The position numbers and the translations under genes are program-made. DNA of 64,000 nucleotides from positions 978,338 to 1,042,337 of the forward strand of contig CAUJNA010000513.1 of the NCBI GenBank assembly GCA_963377175.1, in the 5' to 3' direction. Of this stretch, positions 34,981 through 44,327 are shown one piece after another; positions within the stretch are counted from its first letter, which is position 1, and each line of letters begins with the position of its first letter. Below the pieces are notes generated by a model. It was not told the origin of the DNA. It searched no databases and saw only the letters and a program-made list of their open reading frames with translations. The DNA comes from Effrenium voratum (lineage: Eukaryota > Sar > Dinophyceae > Suessiales > Symbiodiniaceae).

Positions 34981-35229
34981 TTTGTTTCAATCTTCGCCAA
35001 GTGTCTTCTCAGACATCTGCGATGTCCACACTTTGTTCCGGGGAAGTGGGGTGCACAGCTTCCCGATGAAGTCATAGTTAGAGTACAGGTGTGTGGGTTT
35101 TGGACCTAGGGTGAGTCACACACTCGCCTCGATCCCAAAAAAATTGCAGGCTAGGCGCTGCCACCGCCAAAAGCCCCAATCCATATGAACGCCTGGCGCG
35201 GGCAGTTTGTTTGTTGCTACAATATGTCT

Positions 35230-35625
35230 TTCTTTTCTTGGGTGCCCCGTAGCAGGCTTTGGGGAGGTCAAACCAGGATTTTAGGCTCTTTTTTGGGTGC
35301 CCCAAAGCAGGGTTTGGGGAGGTCAAACCAGTGGGGCACCCAAAAAAGAGGTGCCCCAAACCAGGATTTTAGGCTCTTTTTTGGGTGCCCCAAAGCAGGG
35401 TTTGGGGGGGGTCAAACCAGGGTTTGGGGCACCAAAAAAAGAGGTGGTTCAAAGCAGGGTTTGGGGAAGTCAAACCAGGATTTGGGGCTTTTTTTTTTGG
35501 TGCCGCAAAGCAGGGTTTGGGGGGGGTCAAATCAGGGCTTGGGGCACCCAAAATCCAGCTTTATTTTTCCTTTATTTCTGGTCCCTGAAAGCAAGGTTTG
35601 GGGGGGGTCAATCCACGGTTTCGAG
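35230..35625. repeat. Degenerate GGGTGCCCCAAAGCAGGGTT tandem repeat
   Basis: About eight decayed units of roughly 40-65 bp sharing CAAAGCAGGGTTTGGGG and GGTCAAACCAGG. Overlapping frames on both strands are repeat by-products. Confidence 0.75.
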
Positions 35626-35857
35626 CATTCAAGCCAAAGCCCCGTTTCTTAGCCATATGGTTTGGAGAATGCTGGTTCAATCCAGTTTGTTCGGCCCAAA
35701 CTCCTTTAATCCAAGGCACTCTGTGGATTTTGAAGTGGCTGCATAGCCACACAAACAGCGGGTGTTTCTCCATAAGGCTGCTGGCTGGCTGTTCTATAAT
35801 CCAGCACAGGTGAAGCAGGCTCATCACCAGTAGGTAAACGATGGTTCGGCTGACCAT
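35561..35857 (-). CDS. Putative exon with EQPASS motif
   Basis: The first about 50 residues (MSLLHLCWIIEQPASSLM, HPLFVWLCSHF) look coding; the motif xxEQPxSSL resembles the ENP-type motif of methyltransferase-like dinoflagellate proteins. The rest enters the tandem repeat. Low certainty. Confidence 0.3.
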   Translation of the reverse strand: MVSRTIVYLLVMSLLHLCWIIEQPASSLMEKHPLFVWLCSHFKIHRVPWIKGVWAEQTGLNQHSPNHMAKKRGFGLNARNRGLTPPKPCFQGPEIKEK

Positions 35858-36113
35858 CTCGTTCCTTAGCAGTCAAACACATGACTTCCAAACGCTTAGC
35901 GCGATTGCATGAGAAGACTCATTGCTCACATAGCATGTCACCCTTTTCCCGTGTGTCTGGGAATCCCCATGGAAAGCCATGAAGGGGTTGGCGCAAGGAG
36001 TCAATCGCAACAAGCTTTGTTGGTCCAGCCACATGTTACAGTTTGTTGGCCACCCTCTTCAAAGCTTTCACTGCTAGCGCCCCACACCTACAATGAGATC
36101 ACATTTGGATCGA

Positions 36114-36539
36114 TCAATCAGAACCGTGGCAGGCCTTGAGTGTGGCCTCCCAGGCGGCCACAATATCATTCCGCCAAGAAATTTGGCCCGTTTTGATTGG
36201 CTTGTTCTTCGAGCACTTCTTAGGCTTAAATGCACGGTGCTTCAAAAGCACTTCCACTTTGGAGACACCATCAGCTAGGACTATGGTGTAGCTGTGGCCC
36301 CCATGCTGTGAGCTGACCGGAGCTGCATCCTTTGGAAGCAGCGGCAAAACACTTTTGTACTGCGGTAGGAAGCTGTCAAAGATCTTGTCCGGGCAACCCT
36401 CGTTCTGGCAACCTTGGCAAAACACGGTCAAGTGGCAACACGGTTCAGTTATCATTGGCCCAAGTAAAAACTTCAATATAGGCATATTGGTAGAAGCAAA
36501 CGCTGTCGCGCAGCTGGCGTTGCCCACGCCGTTGTCCAT
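36114..36539 (-). CDS. Putative terminal exon, Cys-rich
   Basis: 141 codons with ITEPCCHLTVFCQGCQNEGC, a possible zinc site, and a basic C-terminus. The same frame upstream of the first Met is Lys/Arg/Ser-rich (36540-36690) and preceded by a plausible AG splice acceptor. It is likely the last exon of a minus-strand gene including 36754-37509. Confidence 0.4.
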   Translation of the reverse strand: MDNGVGNASCATAFASTNMPILKFLLGPMITEPCCHLTVFCQGCQNEGCPDKIFDSFLPQYKSVLPLLPKDAAPVSSQHGGHSYTIVLADGVSKVEVLLKHRAFKPKKCSKNKPIKTGQISWRNDIVAAWEATLKACHGSD

Positions 36540-36753
36540 GCTCTTGTCCTCTTCCTTGTCCTGGCCCTTGTCCTCACCGTCGGCCCGATCGCGCTTAGCT
36601 CGCTTGCTGCTTGCCGGCTTGCTGCTAGCCCGCTTGCTGCCAGCCTGCTTGCTGCTGCGCCTGCGCTTCTTCTTCGTGTCCCGAGCCTGGCCTGCGCGAG
36701 CGTGCTAAAAGTACGTCCCCAGCACCAAGCCCAACACCTGAAGCATCCTAGCC

Positions 36754-37014
36754 TCACACAGGAAAACAACAATTCGCATTTTCGGGCGTGCCTCGCAAAA
36801 AACACACCTGCCACGTTTGCTTCCTGCCTTCTACCCGCACAGGAGACGGCGGTTTCTCCCAGATGCCCTTTTCCTCCTCTGGGTACTCCGGAGGCATGTT
36901 GGGGCTGAAGCGCGCGAATGACTCTTTGTGCTTCTTGGCAAGAACGCACTCTTCTGGATCCTGCAGCACGCTCGCGAAACTCTGTAAAGCAACGTCTGTT
37001 TCTCTAACCTTCAT
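36754..37014 (-). CDS. Putative exon
   Basis: Residues 1-70 (MKVRETDVALQSFASVL, EKGIWEKPPSPVR, GRKQTWQVCF) look like real coding sequence ending near a GTGTG donor-like site at about 36805. It lies between 37018-37509 and 36114-36690 in one direction. Confidence 0.35.
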   Translation of the reverse strand: MKVRETDVALQSFASVLQDPEECVLAKKHKESFARFSPNMPPEYPEEEKGIWEKPPSPVRVEGRKQTWQVCFLRGTPENANCCFPV

Positions 37015-37017
37015 GTT

Positions 37018-37509
37018 CTATTGCGTTGCCACGGTAGCAGACTTTGCCCCGCCCAAGTCCTGGTCTACTGACACAGCCCAAACCTCCGAGTCCACGTCAG
37101 ACGAAGACTCAGCCGCAGCAAAGTCGCCGAAGGTCAGGGTGGTCTGAGTGTCGTCGGTTGAGTCCTCGTCTTGAAAGGCCACAAGCTGGTCGCAGTCTTT
37201 GCAACTGTCTGCTGGTGCATCGAGCTCGGGGCTGTCGTCTCTAGGCTGCGCATCCGTGTAGAATGGGTCCATGAGCAAGCTGTCCTCAATCTTGATAACG
37301 TCGTCCGGGTCGGAGCTGGAGTCGTCGTCCTGTATAGCGTGTCCCTCAGCGTGTTCGGAAGCTCCCGCTCGTCGCAATCGCAGTCCGACTCTGCGTCGCT
37401 GTCGCACGCCTCTCCCCCGGCAAGGGATTTTGGAGGTAGCAGCTCGCGTTGGTTCTTGACCATCAGGTTCTTGAGTTCCTGGATCTGCTTCGTCTAGAAT
37501 GCAGTTCAA
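37018..37509 (-). CDS. Putative acidic exon
   Basis: From about codon 60 the frame is Asp/Ser/Glu-rich (DDDSSSDPDDVIKIED); before that the overlapping frame 37134-37463 reads better, suggesting a shift near 37330. Function unknown. Confidence 0.3.
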   Translation of the reverse strand: MNCILDEADPGTQEPDGQEPTRAATSKIPCRGRGVRQRRRVGLRLRRAGASEHAEGHAIQDDDSSSDPDDVIKIEDSLLMDPFYTDAQPRDDSPELDAPADSCKDCDQLVAFQDEDSTDDTQTTLTFGDFAAAESSSDVDSEVWAVSVDQDLGGAKSATVATQ

Positions 37510-37769
37510 ACATAGCGACGCTTGGGACTTGACCGAGTTGGTTCTCGAATTCTATATCTATGATTAATTATTCAATGTCCTTTTCTTCAGCCCACCAGTC
37601 CCCCGAACAGGTTTGGGAAAATGGGGCCAGAAGACTTCATACTTTCTTTACATAAGCAAGCCACCCCAAAACAACATCATGTTCCAGCCTGCTCATGTGC
37701 TGAGAATTCCTCCACATTTTCCGCAGCTTAGCCCAAAGGAGTTGGGACAAGTAGATCAGTGAAGCCATC

Positions 37770-37982
37770 TCAGTTGCGTGGTCCTGAGGGAAAAGAAACA
37801 AAGCGCGCTAATTTTATTGGAACCCTTTGAGTAAGGAGGCTGTGCAACTGAGCGGCTGCAAGCTCGGAGTCTCGTATGGCCAGGTTTTTGCAGCTCTCGT
37901 TGAGGGAGGTTAAGACCATCTTCATCTCTAGCTTGGAGGGTCGCCGTGCTCTAAAGGGCTCGAAAGCCAAGAGGCCTTTCAC
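37770..37982 (-). CDS. Putative exon
   Basis: 70 codons, globular-looking (LEMKMVLTSLNESCKNLAIR), directed like the neighbouring exons. Its end at about 37800 runs into a probable intron; coding character resumes around 37650-37760. Confidence 0.3.
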   Translation of the reverse strand: MKGLLAFEPFRARRPSKLEMKMVLTSLNESCKNLAIRDSELAAAQLHSLLTQRVPIKLARFVSFPSGPRN

Positions 37983-38110
37983 GTACCAGGCGTTCGCTGT
38001 CCTTAGGAGCTTTGGTTACTTGGCGTTTCCCAAGAAATTGTCATCCACAATACTTCAGGCACTCAAACACTAAGATGGTGTCAGGCTTTGCTCCGGCCCG
38101 CGAAACTTGT

Positions 38111-38356
38111 TCACGTTAACCACTTTGGCCAGCTGCGGCTCCCCCAAAGATGTGCAGATCTTGTCCTGCGAGGAAGGTAAACCTCAAGCGTGGCCCGTGC
38201 GTTCCATTTTTGTTTACGAACAGGCCTGTCCTGCAAGTCCGTTGGCATTTCTTTGAACAAGTGACAGCCCAGATTTTGAAGAGCTTGGGCGTGCTCCACG
38301 TGACATTCCATCTCTTCATCGTTCTCCCAAGCGATGTCCCCAGAAGCCATGATCAA
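38111..38356 (-). CDS. Putative first exon
   Basis: Begins MASGDIAWENDEEMECHVEH at about 38350 and is acidic then basic. The last about 15 codons are probably intron. It could start the minus-strand gene running to 36114. Confidence 0.3.
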   Translation of the reverse strand: MIMASGDIAWENDEEMECHVEHAQALQNLGCHLFKEMPTDLQDRPVRKQKWNARATLEVYLPRRTRSAHLWGSRSWPKWLT

Positions 38357-39888
38357 ACCGGAGGAGGGATCGAAACAGGGCCCAGCGTTCTAGGGCCAGT
38401 CAATGATTTCAGACACAAGCCGCATCAAGCACCCAAGTAGCCAACCAAATTTAGACGTTGCATCAAAGCATCGATCGAACCACTTGGTCTTTGGTCAAAT
38501 CTCCCAATGGCCGTGTAGCTGACCGACCGCTGGTAAACCTGTCGCAGGACGGCTTGGCGGCAGCGGCGAGCAGCCGCCAAACGGCGCTAAACGAAACACC
38601 CTGAAGGTAACCCTCACCCGCTTTGAAACGAGAACCCAAAAACAAAGGGCATGCCCCCAAGGGGGCTTTCGCTTTGGGACAACGTAACACAAAGGCTTGA
38701 GACACAAAAAAAGAAGGCCAAAAGGGCGCTTGTTTAGGTTTGTGATGAGTTGGGCTGCCCAAAGAGAGTTTATTGAAAAAGGGGCTGCAACCCAAAGACA
38801 CTGTAACAAGGGGACACCTCCAAAGAGCTAAGTCCCAACCAAATGTTTGTTTAGATTTGAATAGACCGACGCCAATCAGGCAAGTTTGGCTGCCACCCAA
38901 ACAAGGGCGTTGAGATTGACTTGGGCCTGTTTTGGTTCTGAAGAGCGCCCGAAACTGAGAGTGGAAGAAACAAAGGTTAAGCGATTGCAAAACTGTTTTC
39001 CACAAGTGACATATTTCTATTCGTGTTTTCTATACGGCTTCCACTGAAAGCAAGCAACTTGCTGAAAAAGGGGGAAGCTCGGAGAAGACCAACGCAATTC
39101 AAATAGTTCAGCAAGTGACTTTCTATGTTTCGCGCGGGTTTCCATTCCAAAAACGACTTGTGAAAACGGCCCGCAAAAAGGGGTCTTAGGGGAGTGGCCC
39201 CCAGTTAAGTGGACGACATTAACACAAAATAAAGGTTTGGGTCTGCGGACATGGGGAAACCACAAGAATGAAAGAGGGGGCCCAGACCTGAACAAAGGCC
39301 AGGCAAAGGGCTAAGATTTGAACACCACTGATTTTGACAGCTTTGACCCAACCCCTGCACCCCGGATCGCCTATTCACCCAGACCCAAGTCGAGCACACC
39401 GGCGCTTCAAAATTGAGCCCTGCCTTAGTTGAAGGTAGGCCGTTTGTCTCAGAACTGTTTGAGATTGCTGGCGGGAAACACATCTGAAGAGCCTCAACGT
39501 CATTGCGAGGCCAAAAGAAAACCCAAGGCCGCCCAAGATGTTCTCATAAATGGGGTCGTCTTTGACCTCCATGCTCCCAGCTCGGTAGCCAAAGTACCTG
39601 ACGGGAATAAATAAAAATCATCATGCGTACTTTGGGGTATGCGTGTGTGCCCCCATTCGCACCCAAACAGCTTTTGCCTGAATCCTCCAGCTATTGTCTT
39701 CACACCGGCATACTTCTCCACGCCATACAGGCCCTTAGGCGCAAAATTTAGGGGAGACACCAGTTTTGATCACTCTCTCCAGTGTGTGCGCAAGAGCAGT
39801 TGAACCCTTCCACTGTTGATCCAACACCCTCCCGTAGAAAGAAACCCTCCGTAGAGCCACACAGTAATGGTTGCCTTCAGGTTCCTTT
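38357..39888. other. No gene recognised
   Basis: Frames of 60-180 codons occur on both strands but overlap heavily and lack motifs. Confidence 0.4.
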
Positions 39889-40766
39889 TTAGGGTGTCCA
39901 AACAAACAAGCGCTTGCTGAAGACAACGTTCAACATGTTCGGAGAACAAACCAAACAAGCAAACAAAAGAAACACAAAAACCAAACAAACAAAGCGAAAC
40001 AAGCAATGCCCAACAGTCCCCAACAACCGTAGAATTTGAACTCCCACTATGGAGTTTAGGCTCAAGCGTTGGCTCTGACATGTGCCGCATGACCAGCTCC
40101 GTGATGGACAGGACGGCAAAGGGAGCGCCTGCCAGGCACAGCAGCTGAAGCCTGAGATTGCGCAAGGATGCGTTTTCAGAATCAAGCCGACAGTGCTGCA
40201 CAAAACCAAGCTGGGCAACAGATGGGCCAGCGGGTCGGGCAAGGAAGTGCAGGGTTTGAAAGGGACCTTCCTGGGCAGCTGGCACTTGGCGGCCTTCTTA
40301 ACCTTGTTCTTCTTGCAAGCGTTGCGCTCTGCCTCAGAAGGCTTGGCCAGCTTGACCACTCCCATAGCTGCTGGGCTGACAAAGCTGTGTTGAGCCGAAG
40401 CAGGCTCGTGCGCAACGCTTGCAAGAGGCGCGTGCACCCAGCGCAAGCACTTGGCAAATGCAAGGCGCGCCTGCTCGACTGCAGGAATGCTGCGGCGCCA
40501 GCCAGCGCTGACATCGATCAGCCCCAACTGCGTGGAGGGGGCCGCACAACTATTGGCCGAAGCTCAAACTCCCTGTCAATTTGCGTGGCTTTGTCAGCTT
40601 TGGCCTGGCTCTCCCGCACAGAAGCGCCCTTGCCTGTTTGAGAGCCCTGCTCTTTGGTTTCAGTGGGTGTCTGCGTTGCGGCGTCAGCCTTTGACTTGCA
40701 CCTCCAGCGAGCCCACCCACTAGGACCACTGCGTGCTGCGGGCCTCTTGCATGCTGGTCGCTTCAT
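39889..40766 (-). CDS. Putative exon(s), Lys/Arg/Ala-rich
   Basis: ATG 40766 opens MKRPACKRPAARSG, a basic opening that I associate with dinoflagellate predicted proteins. The frame stops at 40518, and coding character continues in another frame from about 40527 to 40290 (KKNKVKKAAKCQ). A frameshift or small intron lies near 40520. Function unknown. Confidence 0.35.
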
Positions 40767-40946
40767 GGCCGGCGCAGCGTGAGCCAAGCTGAGCCGGGCC
40801 CAGGCGGCTAAACAATGCCAAATGGCAGGAACGTCAACGCCAAGTGTGCAACTTTTCCTTTTTTCCAACAGTTTCACAAACCAGCTGAACAAAGTGCGGC
40901 AATGCTGAAAATCACAAACAAAACCTTGAGAAGGGCGCGCAAACAA

Positions 40947-41340
40947 ACCCTAACAGGAACTTCTCCCTGCAAACGTGTCGCTTTCAGTTTGAGTTTCCAT
41001 GTGTTGAACACCCAAGAAGATTTTCGAACCCCGTACAAACAAATTGACACCGCTTGTTTCCTGCACAGGGGAACATAGGTGCCATATAAGTTCGTTGAAG
41101 CTTGCTGCGGTGACCTCAGGATGCTGAGTCTGATCAACCCAGTGTACCGGCGTGCGCCAACTTCGAACTTGCTAATCCGTTGGATGGATCGCGCAGTGTG
41201 TAACACTCACACGCGAAGCAAAGTCGCCGTTTGCAGACTTCGGACTGCTGCTCAAGCTGAAGGCTCCGTTCATCATCGCACTCAAGACATTGTGAGCCTC
41301 ACGGCTCCAAGGGCCCGAAAAGGAGGCATCTCGGCGCTTT
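40947..41340. other. Junction region between nested block and copia sequence
   Basis: No gene seen. Copia-like coding in the 41514 frame opens at about 41340 after a stop, so the right edge of the nested block is within or near this stretch. No clear terminal repeat or duplication was found. Confidence 0.4.
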
Positions 41341-41513
41341 AGGTTGCTCATGACCATCCTCGTGGACACGGGGGTAGGCCTAACGGGGGATACCACGCTT
41401 TCGCCGGACAGGGGCACAGGATCAGGTCGCCGACGCCCACGCCTGGAGATGGAAATGCACGAGACTCTGTACCACCGAATAGGCCGGGTGGAGGCGTTAG
41501 CCTAACTGATCAT

Positions 41514-42773
41514 GTGCTGCCGAATGCGCCTGGAAGGGTTGACGCGGCTCCTCGTGCGGCTAGGCGCCCAGTTTCTCCCGTTAGGGATAGGGCGGATAGC
41601 CGGAGCAGAAGAGCTCTGCAGATGCAGGACAGGTCGCACTCTCCACCGAGGCGGACGCACTCTCCACCGAGGCGGACGAGGGAAGAATCACTGGCTCGCG
41701 CCAGAGCAAATAGAGCAAATGTTTCGATCTCACCGGATAGGGGTGAGGCCAGGAACAGGAGCCCGAGAGTTGCTGCGGTCCCCGATAGGGTGTCTGAGGT
41801 TAGGGCTCGACAATCGAGGAACGATAGGCCGGTCCGCGATAGCGGAAACGCCTCTAGGGATTTGAACCACCCACCTAGGAACGACCGGAACAATAGGGTC
41901 GGAGACAATGCCCCGAGTCCTGGCGGTAGCCGAGGGACCCCGGGGGCTCCGCCTGATCGCAGGCAGGCTGCTGGACCAACAGCAAGCGGTGAGCCAGGTG
42001 GCAATGGACCTGATCTCTCAAGGATGTGTGCTCGAGACAACCCCTACAGACGAGAGCATCCATGTGCAAGTTTCGTTTGTGTCACGTGTGAGGGTGACTT
42101 CTGCGAATTGTGCAGGGGTGATGACGGGGACTGTTGCAACTGTCAGTTCTTGAAAATGAAATGCTGGGCATGTCGAAGGAATGCTCTGGAGGTATCCATG
42201 TATTCCTGTCACGACTGTGACAAGAACATTTGCAATGAGCATACGTATCGTCGGGAAGATTGTTTTGAGCGATGCTCGCGCTGTCATGCGGCACATGAAC
42301 GCGCTAACCGTGGGGCACCGCCTCCCCCTCCCGGGGATGGTGGTGGTCACGGGGGACCATCAGGTCGTGGTGGAGGCAGCGGTCATGGATCAAGTCCGCG
42401 TCCACCTCCTAACCCTGGGCCTCCCGGCGAAGGACAAGGGCCCCCTGGACCACCTGGTGGTCCGACTGGAGGCGGTGGAGCACCTTCCGGGGGCTACCCT
42501 GGAGGAGGTGGTGCGCCAGCTTTCAGTGGTGTTGCCGTTGACTCTCACGGGATTGGGAACAATCAGTGTGGTTCCAGTTTTTATGGTCCTGCCTACGGGG
42601 GTGGCGTTAGCCACTACGGGGTTGGAGCTGGCGTTAGTCAGCCCAACACTGCCGCAGGTTACCCCCATCGAGTGTCGCAAGTGGTGGTAATCTTGGGCCA
42701 GGTCTTAGCCCTGGCTACAGCGTTAATGGAGCCGTTAGGCAGGGAGATGGCGGTCTTCTTCCTGAAGCGTTGA
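41514..42773 (+). CDS. Copia Gag-like Cys-rich zinc protein
   Basis: 419 codons; the frame is open from about 41340 and the GTG at 41514 is not a convincing start. Residues about 1-165 are Arg/Ser/Pro-rich; about 170-265 hold some 17 cysteines in pairs (CVTCEGDFCELC, CWACRR, CHDCDKNICNEH, CSRCHAAH), a RING- or B-box-like multi-zinc array; then comes a Gly/Pro-rich region. The true frame probably shifts near 42590-42680 to that of the next CDS. A likely nucleic-acid-binding part of Gag. Confidence 0.55.
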   Translation: MLPNAPGRVDAAPRAARRPVSPVRDRADSRSRRALQMQDRSHSPPRRTHSPPRRTREESLARARANRANVSISPDRGEARNRSPRVAAVPDRVSEVRARQSRNDRPVRDSGNASRDLNHPPRNDRNNRVGDNAPSPGGSRGTPGAPPDRRQAAGPTASGEPGGNGPDLSRMCARDNPYRREHPCASFVCVTCEGDFCELCRGDDGDCCNCQFLKMKCWACRRNALEVSMYSCHDCDKNICNEHTYRREDCFERCSRCHAAHERANRGAPPPPPGDGGGHGGPSGRGGGSGHGSSPRPPPNPGPPGEGQGPPGPPGGPTGGGGAPSGGYPGGGGAPAFSGVAVDSHGIGNNQCGSSFYGPAYGGGVSHYGVGAGVSQPNTAAGYPHRVSQVVVILGQVLALATALMEPLGREMAVFFLKR

Positions 42774-43300
42774 GGGGAGATGATGGACGGGACAAGTGCA
42801 CTAAGTGTAGCAGGATTCCCGAGCCTGGTTTCCCTCTTGTTCCTTGCGTTGGCTGTGGAATGAGGGCGTGTGAGGTTTGCTGTCCTTTGCCTGCTAGGCT
42901 GTGTGAAAGTTGCAGGATTACCTCATGTACCCCGATAGGGGCTCTGATTTCCACCGTTGTCGAAAAGGATCGATTCCATCATAAGTGCAACACGATCGTG
43001 CTGCCTGCTGAGCCGACAGCTGATAAGCTGCGGGAGTGGCTCTCCGAGATAAAGGAAAGGGTCAGGAATGCTTTCAGTTTTGACTCTGACTACGCGTTAG
43101 CGTGGATTTCAGAGACTGAGAGGCTTGACTATGACGCTCTTGGCGGACCCTGCAAGTACCCGGTTTTGGATTCCAACTTCACGAGCGCTATCAGGGAGTG
43201 TATCAAGACGAGGGCCGTTAGGGACAAGATGAATCGCCTGACCGAGGCCGCTCAGAATATGGATCCTTTGCAGGGTATCAAGGGGAGACAGATCTTGTGA
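42770..43300 (+). CDS. Copia Gag-like segment with zinc motif
   Basis: 176 codons; the frame is open upstream of the TTG at 42770, so it is a continuation rather than a separate gene. CTKC, CVGCGMRACEVC and CESC form another multi-Cys zinc site, followed by a helical region. The product passes into the next frame near 43290 by a shift. Confidence 0.5.
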   Translation: MRGDDGRDKCTKCSRIPEPGFPLVPCVGCGMRACEVCCPLPARLCESCRITSCTPIGALISTVVEKDRFHHKCNTIVLPAEPTADKLREWLSEIKERVRNAFSFDSDYALAWISETERLDYDALGGPCKYPVLDSNFTSAIRECIKTRAVRDKMNRLTEAAQNMDPLQGIKGRQIL

Positions 43301-44289
43301 ACCATCTGCAGACCGGAGTCGAGGACGACCAGACCTTCAAGATTGCCGAGCTGACTAGTCTCAAGTGTCGGCAAACAGGTCACTCCGACGATGAGGCCAG
43401 GCTCCGGAGTTATCTGAGCACCTGGGACAATCTCATTTCTGGGATCAGGAGGAAGATCGACGATGGGGTACTACTAGCTGTGTTCATTGAGAACGTTCGT
43501 CATCTACGCTGTATGCGGCCTGACATTGAGAGGTGGGATCGCGATGTGACCGTTAGGTCTTTCGCGTGGCTTTATAAGGCTTGTCAGGACTGTGTCGAGC
43601 GGTGGCAGAAGCGTCAGAACACGCTTCAGATGTACCAGACCTTTCATGAGCAGAGGTCACGTTCAGGCTCTCACTCCCGTGAGAGGGATCGGAATCCTGG
43701 TGCTCCTGGTGTTGTGCGGAGGTATGACCCACTTGCCAGGAAGAGTGATACGAGCCCCTCGAGGTCCATTATGTCCGGGAGGGACGGAAAGCCGAGATTA
43801 TCTTCGCCCGGAAAGAGCAGCCAGCGAGACAGAGCGTCTCCTGGAAGAACCAGCCAAAGGGACAAGCGGACTCCGTCTCCCAAGTCGCCGAGAAGGCAGT
43901 CGCCTGCTGGGCCTGCTGACCGATCCTGCTGGGAGTATGCCAAGACAGGTAAATGTCAACATGGCCGAGACTGCAGGTTCGAGCATGATAAGAGCCCGAG
44001 GAATCCTGCCGCACCCTCTACCCCAAGGACTGGCGATAGGCCCGTTAGGGACAAGCCAATGTACTTTGGGTACTGCTACGACTGGATGTACGGCAAGTGC
44101 ACTGCCCAGCAATGCAAATACTTGCATCAGAAGCCGCCCCCGGGTACGAAGCCTATTACGCCTCGTACCACTGCTGGTCCTGTTGTTGAAGATGAGGAGG
44201 AGGAGGCCCCTAGGTCGCCCACGCCCAGTCCTCCCGATAGGGAGGCAAGGCGTCTTGACAGCCCTGCTCAAGGATTGACGGATTTTTAG
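43297..44289 (+). CDS. Copia nucleocapsid-like protein with two CCCH fingers
   Basis: 330 codons. The N-terminal part is helical and Gag-like; the middle is Ser/Arg/Pro-rich; two CCCH fingers follow, CWEYAKTGKCQHGRDCRFEH (about 43927-43986) and CYDWMYGKCTAQQCKYLH (about 44073-44128). CCCH fingers usually bind RNA and stand where retroelements carry a CCHC knuckle. It starts at GTG in the track frame, so it is likely expressed by readthrough or shift from the preceding frame. Confidence 0.65.
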   Translation: MNHLQTGVEDDQTFKIAELTSLKCRQTGHSDDEARLRSYLSTWDNLISGIRRKIDDGVLLAVFIENVRHLRCMRPDIERWDRDVTVRSFAWLYKACQDCVERWQKRQNTLQMYQTFHEQRSRSGSHSRERDRNPGAPGVVRRYDPLARKSDTSPSRSIMSGRDGKPRLSSPGKSSQRDRASPGRTSQRDKRTPSPKSPRRQSPAGPADRSCWEYAKTGKCQHGRDCRFEHDKSPRNPAAPSTPRTGDRPVRDKPMYFGYCYDWMYGKCTAQQCKYLHQKPPPGTKPITPRTTAGPVVEDEEEEAPRSPTPSPPDREARRLDSPAQGLTDF

Positions 44290-44327
44290 GTGGGGCGGGC
44301 CGTTACCCTAAGGCCGACTGTGTTGTT

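Noticed and set aside
35230..35625. CRISPR-like array
   Set aside because: Units are degenerate and abut without unique spacers of constant length; it is an ordinary tandem repeat in eukaryotic DNA.
3920..41340. A single transposon with defined ends carrying the whole nested block
   Set aside because: I could not find matching terminal repeats or a target duplication at the two edges, so only approximate limits are given.
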